A DNA stretch of 64,000 nt from contig OY735218.1 in NCBI GenBank assembly GCA_963457665.1, positions 48,117,680 to 48,181,679 of the forward strand, written 5' to 3'. Position numbers and translations under genes: made by a program. Below the pieces are notes generated by a model. It made no database searches. It saw nothing but the letters and a program-made list of their open reading frames with translations, and was not told the DNA's origin. Of this stretch, positions 24,650 through 36,517 are shown one piece after another; the first letter of the stretch is position 1; each line of letters starts with the position of its first letter. The stretch comes from Thysanoteuthis rhombus (lineage: Eukaryota; Mollusca; Cephalopoda; Oegopsida; Thysanoteuthidae).

Positions 24650-24999
24650 TTTGCTACACGAACAAACCACACCAATGGAGCTAGAGGGTTGAGAATTTCA
24701 TCATTTACTCCTTATTATGATTAAAAATATTTTTTCTTAATTTCCCCCTCCAAGTAGTTTTTTGGCAGGAGGTCCAATTTGCAATGTAAGTTTATGCTAA
24801 ATTGATCTCTTGGTTTCGCTGTGCTTGTTTTTGATACTTCTCTTTTAGTGATCACTGACTAACAAAAGGCTAGAACAGTAACCTATTCATTGATCACCCC
24901 TTTTTTCCAATTTTTGATTAATCACTTCCAATACTGCATGTTGCCAAAATACGCCGGTCACGTGACGATTTCTATTGAGTTACTAACCAGACCTAATCC
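24650..24999 (-). repeat. family A repeat, copy missing its 3' end
   Basis: Read on the minus strand, it begins ATTAGGTCTGGTTAGTAACTC and AATAGAAATCGTCACGTGACC. It continues through GATCAATGAATAGG, the palindromic AGTGATCACT, AGAGATCAATTTAGCATAAAC and CAACCCTCTAGCTCC to about 24655. The terminal GACAGTTT block is not recognisable, so the copy is truncated at that end. Confidence 0.75.
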
Positions 25000-25535
25000 C
25001 TTAAATTCTGTTCACAGTACATCTCCACCAAGAGCGGTATCAACTGATTCATGAAATTAACGACACCAAAGATACCTTCAAACTTTTTTATATTTTGTCT
25101 ATTTTTTTTAAAAATCTACAACCATATTGTTGCTTCAAATAATTTTAACTGCATCCTAATTCAGATGCATGTTGAGAGACCTACCAACTTTTTTTCCTCT
25201 CTATGCGATGCTTTGATACTGTCACTATTCTATGAGTGTTTGGGGCTATTCCTCTGTTGCTGCCGTCATTTTGAAGTATCTTGAGCCAATCGCTAAAAGG
25301 CATTCTCACGACTTTTTGTCCAAACCTGGCCAACAGTAGAAGTGGTGTGCAAGGGCCCTCAGACCCAGCAACTTCAAGGTTCATTGGAGCTCTGTAGATG
25401 CAATATATGTGAGGAATCCCAAAGAAAATCTAAAAGATTATCCAAAAAGATCTTTTTAAAGATAATCCAAAAGAAACGTGCAGTGAGAAAAGTCGGACAA
25501 AGCGCTGCCACTGCAACAGTAAAATTATATTGAAA
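25000..25535. other. unassigned stretch
   Basis: The minus frame at 25181-25384 and plus frame at 25342-25533 have no known motif. No repeat recognised. Confidence 0.45.
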
Positions 25536-25638
25536 GAACCAGATCCTGCCATATCAGAGAAGTTAAGCAATGATGACAATGTTCACTTCGGGAACCACAT
25601 AGGAGGAGCAGGTAGAGTGAGCAAGATGACACCTTGGT
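25536..25638 (+). pseudogene. 5S rRNA-related unit 1 (decayed)
   Basis: GAGAAGTTAAGCAATGATG at 25557-25575 matches the 5S rRNA box A region (GAAGTTAAGCAACGTCG). It is followed at the correct distance by GTTCACTTCGGGAACCAC, a worn box C (consensus GTTAGTACTTGGATGGGTGACC), and by a block ending GTGAGCAAGATG like the 5S 3' end. It is more decayed than unit 2. On its own it would be a weak call. The match in spacing to the next unit raises confidence. Confidence 0.45.
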
Positions 25639-25750
25639 GCCTGACTAAGTACAACTTAGTAAATGAGATCATCAAAGTTAAGCACCGATGAATCTGCACG
25701 GTACCTAGATGGGTAACGACTTGAGAATAGCGGACGCTGTAAGCAAATTG
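25639..25750 (+). pseudogene. 5S rRNA-related unit 2
   Basis: From 25665 to 25746 the sequence follows the 3' two thirds of eukaryotic 5S rRNA. It shows GATCATCAAAGTTAAGCACCG (box A, about 25674-25690), CGGTACCTAGATGGGTAACG (box C, 25699-25718), and TTGAGAATAGCGGACGCTGTAAGCA aligned to CTGGGAATACCGGGTGCTGTAAGCA. The box A positions of units 1 and 2 are about 115 bases apart, close to one 5S length, so the two units lie head to tail with almost no spacer. The 5' third is not recognisable and appears shortened by about 12 bases. It is either a 5S-derived SINE3-type repeat or a pseudogene dimer. Confidence 0.6.
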
Positions 25751-25783
25751 CTGCCTGTGTGTCAGACTGAGCAAAGATAAGAG

Positions 25784-26152
25784 GTCTGTTTAATCATTCA
25801 ATAGAAAACGTCACGTCTTTTTGCAACATGTTGTGTTGATGGAGATCAATTAGCGAATTAGAAAAAGGATGGTCAATGAATAAGTCAGTGTTCACCTTTC
25901 ATTTGGGCATTACGAAAATCACGTGTGAACACTGCTGGGTGCAAACCAAGCGAAAACAATTCAATAGTCATTGAGAACTATTTAGGGGATGGATTTTCAA
26001 ATTCAGAAGAATTGTTTTTTCTAGACATGATAAAGAAAATATATTGAAATTTCTGTGGCCCGTACGGGTGACACATACAAAAATAGCCAGACAGACCAGC
26101 TTGAACACTGAAGAAACCTATATTGACAGTTTTGGTTGACGATTTGTAATAA
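25784..26152 (+). repeat. family A repeat, nearly full-length
   Basis: It starts AGGTCTGTTTAATCATTC and AATAGAAAACGTCACGTC, with GGAGATCAATTAGCGAATT, GGTCAATGAATAAG, ACTGCTGGGTGCAAACC and CTGAAGAAACCTATATTGAC in order. It ends GGTTGACGATTTGTAAT. The (TAC)-rich section before the end is degenerate. It begins only about 35 bases after the 5S-like dimer. Confidence 0.75.
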
Positions 26153-27011
26153 AACTTTAGATTTTCGAAACAAATTTGCTTGACTTGGTTTGCACATGTT
26201 TTCAAGATTTATTAAATCCTTGTAAATATTGTTAAATAATCATCTTCTTGGTCCATTTTTCAATTATAAATGCACACTCTATTATTAATTTTAGCTGTTC
26301 TTTTTCATTGACATATATTGATTTTTATCACAACTTTCCGAATTGCATATCTCATAGACATTAACGTAAGGAGCGTGAAGTGAAAATAAAGAAGCAGTTT
26401 TCCTTAAATTATATAAGCTCCGAGGTGAATACATTTTCCATATTAACTTTGACTAGACTTTTGTTCATTTCATTGTAACCTTTTGTCAAACTTCCAACTT
26501 TGAATATCCTCCAACCAACAGAATAAGTTGGGTAAAATAAAATTTAATCATTAGTTTAAAATACTTCAACGCGAATGCCATATTTAGCGAGCTTATTTTT
26601 CATGGACAATATCTGAACCAATTTTTCCACAACACTCATAGCCATACATCGTCTTTAATTCTGAGATGAAGTACTTCCATTATTCATTACTTCAAAATTA
26701 ATTATGTGAATATATGATGGCCCATTTATTGATGACACATTCAAATTACTTATTACTTAATATAGTATGCATTGACTAATCTATGTAGAATGTGCACTCA
26801 TTGATTGGATTTGTTCATAAAAAGTTATTGTGGAACAATCTTCATAGAACTTTAACATCGTCATCAATTATGATACGTTTATATGTGATCAATGGATTTA
26901 CAAATCTTTTGTCTCATTTACACAGTTACGTCTTCAAGCCCACTTTGAATTACCAAATTTATCAAATTCCAAGATGAAATAAACTTCTTATATCAATCTA
27001 ACACAAAAATC
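26153..27011. other. unassigned stretch
   Basis: No recognisable feature; AT-rich with short frames only. Confidence 0.5.
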
Positions 27012-27385
27012 ACCAGCCTTTTAGCGTCCGTAACTGGACTTTCCCCTGGATATGCCAGACCTCTCTATCGTGGAAGCCCGGGAGCCCATTGCCTTTTGAT
27101 TTTTTCAATTAATTCTATGAAATCCCTGAAACCTATCGTTCTTTACTATATTATACTGTTTAGTGATCTCTCCATGCTGTGCATTATTCTCTTGCATACA
27201 CCTTGCATTGTTCTCAATTTCAGGGGAAATCTTTCGGTTAGGTTCCATATTTCAAGTCACATAATTGACTATCGGTTTGGTTGTATACATTTCTTTTTAA
27301 GATTAATGAAATTCCTTTGTTCTAAAAGATTGGTCCTGCTCTACTGAAAGATTGTCAACCAAGAATGATTCTTGTATTAAAAGCA
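27012..27385 (-). mobile_element. RTE-type LINE fragment, copy 5
   Basis: On the minus strand it carries, from 27385 down, a segment equivalent to the RRITLGWQAF..L block, the YNQ..NRQLCD-like block and the RTMQGVCKRIMHSMERSLN block (about 27155-27215). The end of the element is present (GTCCAGTTACGGACGCTAAAAGGCTGGT near 27030) without an ATG tail. The central WAGHIARM segment and its surroundings (about 100 bases) are deleted between 27090 and 27095. Confidence 0.8.
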
Positions 27386-27935
27386 ATCTAATTTGGTCAA
27401 ATATCAGCGAATATATAAGTAATTGAAAAGCGTCAGACATAAATTGGCTACTCGGTACTCCACCTTAGAATTCATAAGAAAATGTACACTTTTTGGATCT
27501 TTCATAATCTCAATGAATAATTCTTATTAATATTCTGTTTACATCAGTTTCAGAGTTTAAGTAATTCCCCTCGAGACTTGTGTCGTGAAATTTCAATTAA
27601 TTTCAATCATATTTCATGGTGGAAAGATTCTTCAGACATTCAAATTAATATAATTTTATTTTAACCACTTGAGGCATGTTTCATTCTGTCAAGATTGTTT
27701 CAATTTGTAACTAATCTTGTATTTGAATTATGCAATATGGCGATATAGAAAATATGCATTTAATGATGAAAAGTCATGTAGAAGAAAAAACCTAGGGGGT
27801 TGTTATCAATAAAACGTCTTTACAACTATTAACACCAATTTGAGTCACATATTTGTTGATTTCTCCATGAATTGATTAGAACATTTGTTCATCAAAAGAA
27901 AGATTGAAAATATGTAAGGGGTCATTCTTTGATTG
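27386..27935. other. unassigned stretch
   Basis: No recognisable feature. Confidence 0.5.
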
Positions 27936-28002
<67 letters not shown>

Positions 28003-28024
28003 TGTGTGTGTGTTGTGTGTGTGT
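27936..28024. repeat. (TG)n microsatellite
   Basis: About 88 bases of TG with two interruptions near the right end. The Thr/His frames on the minus strand are artefacts. Confidence 0.97.
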
Positions 28025-28469
28025 GAGGTACTTTGACTGGGTTGCAAGAAGATAAATATCTCTGCTGCCTCCCCAGAATCAATTTGTTGAACATACGTGT
28101 TAGCCAATCAATGAGTGCCTTCGAAGGATTTTCGCCTCTCATTCACTGGATAGCCAAACAAAGAACTGTTTTTGTTCCAAGTATTTTCCAACAAAAATAC
28201 TTGAAACAAAAAAAAAGAAGTTTTCTCAGTTTTAAGGGAATTGGCCCCTGAGATACGGAGAGAAGGGTCAATTGATATCGATGTCAGCTACTTCGACGGA
28301 GGCGATGTCGGAGATAAGATACATAGATAAAAAGTGGAGGGGAGACACTTCTGACAGTAGTAGAGAAATTTTAGTATCGGTGGTAGAAAGGTTCTTATTG
28401 CTGTTGGAAAATGACTGCATTTATCAAATAAATGGATACATACTGTATTTTATATACTTGAATAATAGA
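28025..28469. other. unassigned stretch
   Basis: Small plus-strand frames at 28033-28251 and 28272-28553; the second runs into the RTE relic. No signature. Confidence 0.45.
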
Positions 28470-28812
28470 GGTTTGGATAGCAGTGAGCATGCTCAACTTC
28501 ACAGGGTGATACCACAAGACAGCAAAATATACCAAGGAATAAACGGATTCTAAGACATCATTGATTCCATTAAAAAACTCAAATGGAAATGGGCTGGTCA
28601 TGTTGCAAAAATGTTTGTCAGCCGATGGAAATCATGACTCATAACATGGACCCCCAGAAATCACATGCGTAACCAATGCCGGCTGAATACAAGATAGACA
28701 AATACTTTCAGAAACTATTAGCTCCGCAACGCCCATGATAGGGAGGTTTGGCAAATCCGGTGGAAGGTCTATATCTAGTGATGGACAATAAAAAAAACTG
28801 ATGATGACCATG
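28470..28812 (+). mobile_element. RTE-type LINE fragment, copy 6
   Basis: It contains a worn HAQLHRVIPQD-like block, the SIKKLKWKWAGHVAKM block in readable form (about 28565-28615), NMDPQKSHA, and APRPMIGRFGKSGGRSI-like ending sequence. It finishes with CTGATGATGACCATGG, a short tail. Confidence 0.85.
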
Positions 28813-31800
28813 GAGAATAGCGTTATGTTGATCACAGATTTTTTTTTCTAATCACTTTTTCTGTCATTCTATTCTCATTAATTCAGCGTTTTTATCACGT
28901 CATTAGAAGATGAATGGCATTTTATTTGATTACATCAGTTACAAGAATCAAATTCTATGTCACTTCATTAATTACATCCCTTAGAATAACAGAAAACATC
29001 TCTATATAGATGATTATAAGTGTGGATTTAAAAAAAATCAGAATAGAAATCTAATTAGCGATTTCCTGCCCAGCGTTTGTCTCGACATAGATATATAGTG
29101 TTAATATAAATACATTTTCGAAATATCCATTTTTACCGACAGAGGGACACCTTACAATCATTCTTCCTTGTAGGGTCCATGTTATACATTTAACCCAAAC
29201 TAAAAAGAAAGGGCCTGCAGAGAAATGAAAGAAGGGGAACAGTCAAGGTATCAATCTCAAACGATTCGTCGGTTGTCGACCTCATTCAACTGCCCAAGTC
29301 TAATTTGTGTCACTTGAGGACTAGTTGACTTGTGGAATGTTCAAATGTTAAAATATGCACCACAATGCAATACATTTCATTATTGGTATCGGTTTGTGGC
29401 ACTGAATAAAGTGCAGAATCATAATCAGTGAGACCGCAATTCGTCGTACAGTATTGTTGAGCGCAGAGAATGGAGTTGCTGTCATCCTCTGGATAAGAAT
29501 TATAATAATTATGTCTTACCGAATCACTATCTGACTAAAATATACCCGATGTCTCTTCATCATGAAACAAAATTTATGATTCATTATCTGACAAATTGCT
29601 CAAGTCATTTTCACTTTCTTCAGCCATTACTAATAGGCTATATTCACTAGCGATGAGATCCAATGAACAAAAGACTATTCTTCTAATGGTAACAGACAGC
29701 AATGAACGGAAATTGGATGACCTATCATGAAGGCTACCCACAGGTGTACTAAATAATATTATAACTTACTAGTTCGATCGGAGCTAAACAGGCTTTTATT
29801 TTGATTTAAATCTTTATTTGTTAATTATCTAGTAAATAATTGATTGTCAACTATGACAGCTACTGCTGATTTCAAGCAAACATATTTTTGTACGAAAATT
29901 TCAACCGTCAACTTTGACAGTTGCTACTGATCTCAAGCTAAAAAGGTGTGTAGTTTTCAATTTAGATTGTGGTGTCATACAAGACGTCTTGTCGAAATCA
30001 TCTCGACGGTGAACTCGAGCTGAAAAACTAAAGAAACCGTCTGCCAAAAGCACGATTTGGGTGAATATTTTAGTCGATCACTAAAAAGATAGGGACGTCA
30101 GAATCTACACAAAGCATCCTGTTTCTCACTGAAAAATGTTTAACGGTGAAAATTCTGAGTATAATCCTCATACACATGGGATGTTTGGCGGTAAAAATCG
30201 GTATTATCTGTTAAGATGTTAAATTGTGTACATTCTGAACGATGAGGCAATCTTGCAAAGAGACTTGGATTAGTCTTCTATACCCCTTGTTTTGTTCTAT
30301 GTCGTGTAGCAACACTTTGGCTATTGCAACCATCAAATGTAATGGGGAATTCTCATCTCTGAACATTAACTTTTCTCCCATTTTTTATCATTTTATTTCA
30401 TCCAGACAGGAATATAAGCATCCAAAAGATGTTTCAAAAGTTCCCTTTTACGAGATATCTTTATCAGTAGAGGGCTTGCCCTGTCCAAGGAAATGGCGTA
30501 AAGCGATGAAGCAGTGGAATGATATGGGAAAATCTTATGAGATTTCCAAGTTTTTTATTTTTTTGAATTTAATTTTCTTCAGCATTTCCTTTTAACATAG
30601 ACACTGGAGTATCTATACTTTTGGAAACGTCGAATTAGTTGGCTCACACAAACAGATTGCTTCAAAATATTTTATTTCTATGTCTTTATAAAATAATCAT
30701 GAGGTAAAATAGATGGAAAATTTCCCAATAAACAAACAAGGCAATATAAGTAAATTTTTGATCTTTTTTTTTTATATTTATTAAATATTGTCTTGTTATG
30801 CAACACAAACAATGAACACAATTCGGCAAAATCCTGCCCATTTTTAAGACTTGAATTATTGATTTTTTGGATTAGAATGAATTTCTGATTAAAATTTGAC
30901 ACTTTGCAATTTTTTTCAATTATCAAATGTGTTAATAATTTTACATTTGGGGAAAATTTTATTTTGTGAAAAAAAAAAAAGACGATAGATCCTTTTTTCT
31001 TTTTCTTTCTTAAAAATGTATATGAATATAGTAAATGTACGTTATTTTTACAAATTTTATATCCTTATCGTATGTACCCTTTGGCACTCAAACAGATCAA
31101 CAGGCGCATGGAGATAGAGTTATACAGTACAAGGTTAAGGAAGGAATGTGAATGTCGATTTGGAAGATTGTGTAGCATCAGTCTTCCAGGTGGGGAGAGC
31201 TAGGCCTGACTTGAAAATAAGTATCTAAAACTCACGTTCATTTTATATTAACAACAAATAGAATAACTGCGTCGATAACACCTTATTCTTCTTCAAAATT
31301 TTCCTTTCGGGACCTTACCGATATCAGTATTTCATGAACTTTTCAAAATAATCGGCAGAGTCTTTATTTAGGATCACTATCAGCTATCTTATCACGTTCT
31401 CCTCAATCTTGCCCACAGTCTAAAATATATTTTCCAATAGTGACTTAAGCATTGGTAACAGCCTGAAGTTGGAGGTAAGTGAATCTGGACCGTAGGAGAC
31501 CAACTGACATAGGCAATGAAATGTTTTGTCTCATTGCTGACTGAGTTATCCTATGCGAGAGTATCGGTCCTCACATTTGCAGTCCGAACGATTGAATGCC
31601 AAGCCTTATCAAAGCCAAGCGAATAATTTTCGCGATTCAACACAATTGAATATGACGATGTAGAATATATAAATAAAGACTCGAAAAGCAGACTTCGGTG
31701 AAGAACAAAACTAGAAAATAAAGAATGTTACTCCGGCTGCATGAAACACTTTGTGTTATGGCATTTTTATCTGAAATGAAGACATTGCCATTATTTCATG

Positions 31801-32000
31801 AACCATTTGAACTGATATCCCTATCACTCTTGTTGTGATTACGACAATTTAGCAGATGCATTCTGAAACGTTTTTATCCTGCTGTGATTCCATGAATTAT
31901 ATAGACTAACATCATCTTTGATATTTTGTTTATCACATCCAGCAAGGGCATTCTCAAACCACCATAGTGTTGTGCAAAATTCTGAAAAGTGAAGAATAGT
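28813..32000. other. unassigned stretch with one short duplicated segment
   Basis: About 3.2 kb without a recognised element. TTGTCAACTATGACAGCTAC at 29845 and CCGTCAACTTTGACAGTTGC at 29905 form a short direct duplication. The frame at 30242-30595 (+, 117 codons) is the longest non-repeat frame here and has no domain signature. An A/T-rich tract surrounds 30960-31010. Confidence 0.45.
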
Positions 32001-32475
32001 TATCATCATTACCATCAGCAGCATCAGCAGCAGTTGTACCTTTTTGTAGTCCTTTGTTGGACATAAACCTTTCTGGCGATTTGCTAGACCTCTCGATCAT
32101 GAGCCTTGCAGAATCAATACTATCTGAAATTGTCAAGTTTGTTTTGCAATCTCATATTCTGCTGTGATGTGATCTCTGGCGATCCATGTTGTGACTTTTG
32201 ACGTTCAGCGGTTGTCTGCCATTCTTGCAACGTGACTAGCCCATTGCCAGGTGATTTTTCTAGTGGATTCTTTAGGTGACTATCGGGATGATACATTGGT
32301 TAAATGGATTTCCTTGTTCTTGAAAGTTGAACTTGTTCTACTGAAAGCTTGCCATCTTACAACGATTCTTTGCTTTATTTCTTCTACTTTTCATGATTTT
32401 ATGGACTTTTGTTGTCCTACTTTTTTTCCTGGTCCTCGTTCTCGATTTAAATATTATTTCGAAAGTATTTCCTAC
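32001..32475 (-). mobile_element. RTE-type LINE fragment, copy 7
   Basis: On the minus strand it covers an early block near 32440, a GWQAFSRTSSTFKNKEI-like block (about 32300-32360), the WAMGLVTLQEWQTTAERQ-like block (about 32190-32260), HDREV near 32090, and the end. The tail is a degenerate TGATGATAACTATTC/CATCAGCAGCATCAG repeat at 32001-32030. The segment encoding MQRAHER is deleted. Confidence 0.8.
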
Positions 32476-32851
32476 TTCAAATTAATATCGTTATCACCGC
32501 AGTTTTGATTACTACAGTTAGACTAGTGCTTTATTAGATATTCCTCGTTCTATCTTAAGACCTGAGATAAAATACAACGTTATTCTGAGAATTATTCAGA
32601 CTATCATTCAACAAAGATACAATTTATTGTTGGCTAAAAAATAAAGAATGAAAATAAAAACTAGCTTCTATATCCTGAAATGTGTTCTCTTCTTTTGTAT
32701 AAGAAATCACACTTATTTGGTGGTAATTCGATTTGAATTGTTTTTTTTTTTATTTTCTTTTTGTTTTTTTGTTTTTTTTCAGGTGCTTTTAAAAAATTTC
32801 TTTGACTCTTTGAGCATAGACGAATAATCAACAGCTATGATTCAGAAGCAT
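32476..32851. other. unassigned stretch
   Basis: No recognisable feature apart from a T-rich tract at 32739-32780. Confidence 0.5.
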
Positions 32852-33293
32852 AAGTCTGGTTAGTTTTCAATAGACACTTCACGTAACCAATGTCTTGTTG
32901 CAGAATTCTGTGTCAGGGTGATCAATTAAAAATTAGGGAAGTGTAATCAATAAATAATATTCTTCACTTCCTTTTTTTGTCGGCAGTAATCACTAAACAA
33001 GTTTGTTTTTTTTTTATAAGCGGATCAACAAACTAATGGACCAATATAGCATAAACATGCATTGTACATTGAAATCCCCTCCCCCCAAAAAAACAAACTC
33101 TTTAGGAATGATCTAAGAGAACAATTTTTTTCCCTTGATATGATGATGAATAAATGTTCAAACTGTAAACCCTCTAACTGCATTGGTTCAACCTGTACAC
33201 ATAATATAAACAGTGGGTCGACTGGACCAACTAAAAAACTGAAGAAATCTATGAAGGTAGTTTGGTAGACAGCTCTGGTTGACAGTTTTTAAT
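32852..33293 (+). repeat. family A repeat, nearly full-length
   Basis: It starts AAGTCTGGTTAGTTTTC and AATAGACACTTCACGTAACC and continues with CAGGGTGATCAATTAAAAA, GTAATCAATAAAT and TCGGCAGTAATCACT. CCAATATAGCATAAAC, AACCCTCTAACTGCATTGGT and CTGAAGAAATCTATG follow in order. It ends GGTTGACAGTTTTTAAT. Runs of C and A near 33080 are private to this copy. Confidence 0.75.
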
Positions 33294-33568
33294 GAACTGA
33301 ACAATGAGATTGAGTCAAACCGGAATCCAATTTCTTCGTCCACGGTCAGAATCCATTAGTTCGGACTGTTCAAACATCGAAGAATCATCGCAGCAGACTT
33401 TGGATTGTTATTCTGTTTGATCATCTAAGTAAATGATTAATGATTATTTTATGTGCAATTTGACTCATGCTTCTGAGAGTTTAACCATATTTTCCTGATT
33501 CTGGGACTTTTATTACCGAGCATTGTTTATGAATAGCAGTGAAGTATATAAATGATGAATAATTTAAA

Positions 33569-33575
<7 letters not shown>
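33294..33575. other. unassigned stretch
   Basis: No recognisable feature. Confidence 0.5.
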
Positions 33576-33658
<83 letters not shown>

Positions 33659-33689
33659 GTGTGTGTGTGTGTGTGTGTGTTTGTGTGTA
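33576..33689. repeat. (TA)n-(TG)n compound microsatellite
   Basis: About 82 bases of TA followed by about 30 bases of TG. It lies just upstream of the Penelope-like relic. Confidence 0.97.
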
Positions 33690-33759
33690 TGAAAAAGGAA
33701 CATTATGGTTTTGAGGTATGATAATTTTTAATAAGCATCATTACTGGCAATATGTTAAA

Positions 33760-35885
33760 AACAAAAACATGGCTGAAACATTTGAATATTTTGGAAATTC
33801 AAACAAAACCATAATCCCTTTGCAAATTCCGAATGAGGATCGTCGAGGGAGAAGGAGAGAACTAGACAAAGGAACGCGAAGAACAAATAACATACAATTT
33901 CACAGCAGAAACTGACCTCATGAAATTGAAATTGGAACACCTTCTTTCGAAAGCTTTAAAGGCAGACGAGGATATGAAAACTAAGATTTCAACTGAATGT
34001 ACACAAACTGTACGAGAGTTCTCAGAAGAAATTCTGTTGGAAGGCACTCACCATCAGAAAAATATTTCCAATGCCTTATGGAACCATTCTTGGGAAAATA
34101 TGGAGGAAAATTCAAAGCCAAACACAAGTCAACGGAGCCTTACGTCAAGAAAGGGTTACTTTCAAATAAGATGGTCAAAATGCCTGATATCAATCTTTCA
34201 TATCCAAAATAATAAATTCCAGCGATTCAGTTACATCCAAACAGTTTCCTCTGCAACAAGCAAAATTTAATCATTAAACCCTCCACTATATCATCAGAAA
34301 ACCGAGAGCTTTCTCCGATTACAATACCACGAAAATCCAATCCAGGTACCATCACAACAACCCCCTAGAACAATACAACAATGATAGAACTCAAAGATAT
34401 AACATCACCAACAAACACCATCCACCTTATCCCTAACATCAATTTTCTGAACGTACCAATAATAAAACCAACACCTACAACCTTTCACTGAGATCCTTGA
34501 ATGTGAATAACAACTACATTAGTATCAGAACATCGTCAAAATCACTAACACTACAACCCAATTCACTGAATCCAATTCCTTTTTCAAACAGGTGCAAAAA
34601 AAAAACCAACCAAATAGCGTAATGGATAATAATCCAGAATTGATAACGAATAAAGTGGGCGTAAAAAATACAAATTTATCCTCCAGAGAACTTCCCTCGG
34701 CAGAAATAAGCAGTTTAGAGGAAATACTGAAATTCACACCTGCACTTACCAAAGAAAACAGTAATGGAATTTTCCAGAAAAATAAGACTATCAGAATTGT
34801 TCTTATTTATAATAAAGACAAAGACGACGAGACATTGGTGACGAATCAAAGCCTCTTCACTCAACTTAAAAACAAGAGCATTACTTCAGGCAATTTTGCT
34901 AAAAATATAGAATCAATTCCACTCGACACCAAAGCAACAGCTTGCATCAAAACTGACATCAACACAAACGAAAGGAAAGCTAGTCAATCTTTATCTGCAG
35001 ATGACTCAATAATCATCAAAGAAGCGGATAATGGAGGTGCAGTCGTTAAAATGGACAAAGCCCACAACAGGTCAATCTTGGGGAATCATTCTCTTAGACA
35101 CCAACTACTACTTGCAATCAGACACTGATCCCAGCAAAAGAAATCAGACAAAAATCAAATAGAACGCAAGAAATGTCTATGGGATAAAGATCACAAATAC
35201 CTACAAAAATTTGTGGTAAAAAAGCAATTTTATGGCCTTCCAAAATCACACAAGAGCAAAGATATCGCAATAGCCCGTGAAAGATTGACATAAGGTGTTA
35301 GTAAACCGAATGTCAAAGATTTGAGACTGTGTCCAATAATAGCAGGATCAACATGATTAACCAACAGACTAAGCAATATACTAGACATTATTCTAAAACC
35401 TCTAACCAAATACGTCGCCATGTTTTTGAAAGACATGGCGGATTTTTTAAAAAAACTTCCGAAAACAACCGAAGACAATACCCTCTTAGGCTCCTTTGAT
35501 GTGGAGTCCCTATACTCGAACATCAGCCACGAACTAAGACTAAAGGCACAGGAAGTTAGGCTCAATAAAAACCCCAATGAAATATCGAATAGATTTAATA
35601 AAGGTTTCTTTCTTAAACCTATGCAATTTATTTCAGAGAACAACACTTTCCAATTCAACGACTATTTCAATAAAATTAGAGGAACTGCAATGGGAACCAA
35701 AGTCCTACCTATGTATACAATATTATAAATTGGTTATTTAGGAGAACAATAATACATCAGAGTATACAATAGATTTAGAACTGAATTCTCAAAGGTTTTC
35801 AAAAAATCTTGGAAGGGCTTTTCGAACGATTGTTTCTTTATATGGAACAGTCGAAAGACGAACTTCTACATTTAATGTAACTACA
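33760..35885 (+). mobile_element. Penelope-like element relic (reverse transcriptase)
   Basis: This is a worn copy of a Penelope-like retroelement. Its reverse transcriptase would copy the element's RNA at a nick. The lysine- and glutamate-rich N-terminal region spans about 33760-34560. The stretch at 34592-35128 (178 codons open) includes IIIKEADNGGAVVKMDKAHN, the family's conserved block before the catalytic core. YGLPKSHKSKD lies at about 35230. LRLCPIIAG is at about 35320. SFDVESLYSNI at about 35490-35523 corresponds to RT motif A with the first catalytic Asp, and IRGTAMGTK at about 35676-35702 to motif B. FSNDCFFIW at 35819-35845 sits where the second catalytic motif is expected. The copy stops soon after, so the C-terminal part and the GIY-YIG endonuclease found in many relatives are absent. 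It is broken in several places and must be old. Confidence 0.85.
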
Positions 35886-36115
35886 TGGTGAGTGCATCAT
35901 TTGGCCTAGACAGCATAAATAGAATAAACAATCAGAGACAATGGGGCTGATGCAGGAATTTTCTTTTATCGTTTATTGTATTTGCATTCTCTAAGGCAAA
36001 TTATACATTCACCGTGCAATTAACAGGAGATCATTTCAAATAAGAGTTTCAATATGATATAACGGAATTTATGACAATTTTGTCGGATCTTATATTCATT
36101 TCATAATTACATATA
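35886..36115. other. unassigned stretch
   Basis: No recognisable feature between the Penelope-like relic and the next RTE copy. Confidence 0.5.
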
Positions 36116-36406
36116 TATCATCATCATCATTAATCTCTTAACGTCCGTCGTTGGACTTAGACTAGGATTCGCTACACTTCTCTATCGGGGATGTCGTAGG
36201 GCCAGTACTTTCTAAATTAATCTAGCTTCTCACACCATCAAGTAGTCCGCCGGCCCCGGTTGCGCTTGTGATCTCTGGGGATCCATGTCATGAGTTGTGA
36301 TATCCATTGGCCGTCTGTCATTCTTGCAACATGGCCAGTCCGTTGCAATTTGAGTTTTTTTAATGGATTCTATGATATCTCGAACTCCTGTCTTCTCGTT
36401 TACGCA
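36116..36406 (-). mobile_element. RTE-type LINE fragment, copy 8 (3' end)
   Basis: A 5'-truncated minus-strand copy with an intact 3' end. It contains RDIIESIKK and the TDWPCCKNDRRPMDITTHDMDPQ-type sequence (the WAGHVARMTDGQWISQLMTWIPRDH block in another frame). CCACGACGG-type final sequence is followed by (ATG)n at 36116-36131. It is among the less worn copies. Confidence 0.88.
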
Positions 36407-36517
36407 CATGTGCATGTATGTACGGAGCTAGTAAGTGTAAATATTGACCAAACGTTCGTGATCGCAACCATGCATCTAAAAACATAAGTTGAGGCTAACA
36501 GATGACAAATCAAAACC
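36407..36517. other. short unassigned spacer
   Basis: Separates RTE copy 8 from the 19 bp minisatellite; nothing recognised. Confidence 0.5.

Noticed and set aside
30242-30595. 117-codon frame as a host gene
   Set aside because: The composition looks like chance in AT-rich DNA, and there is no motif or exon context.
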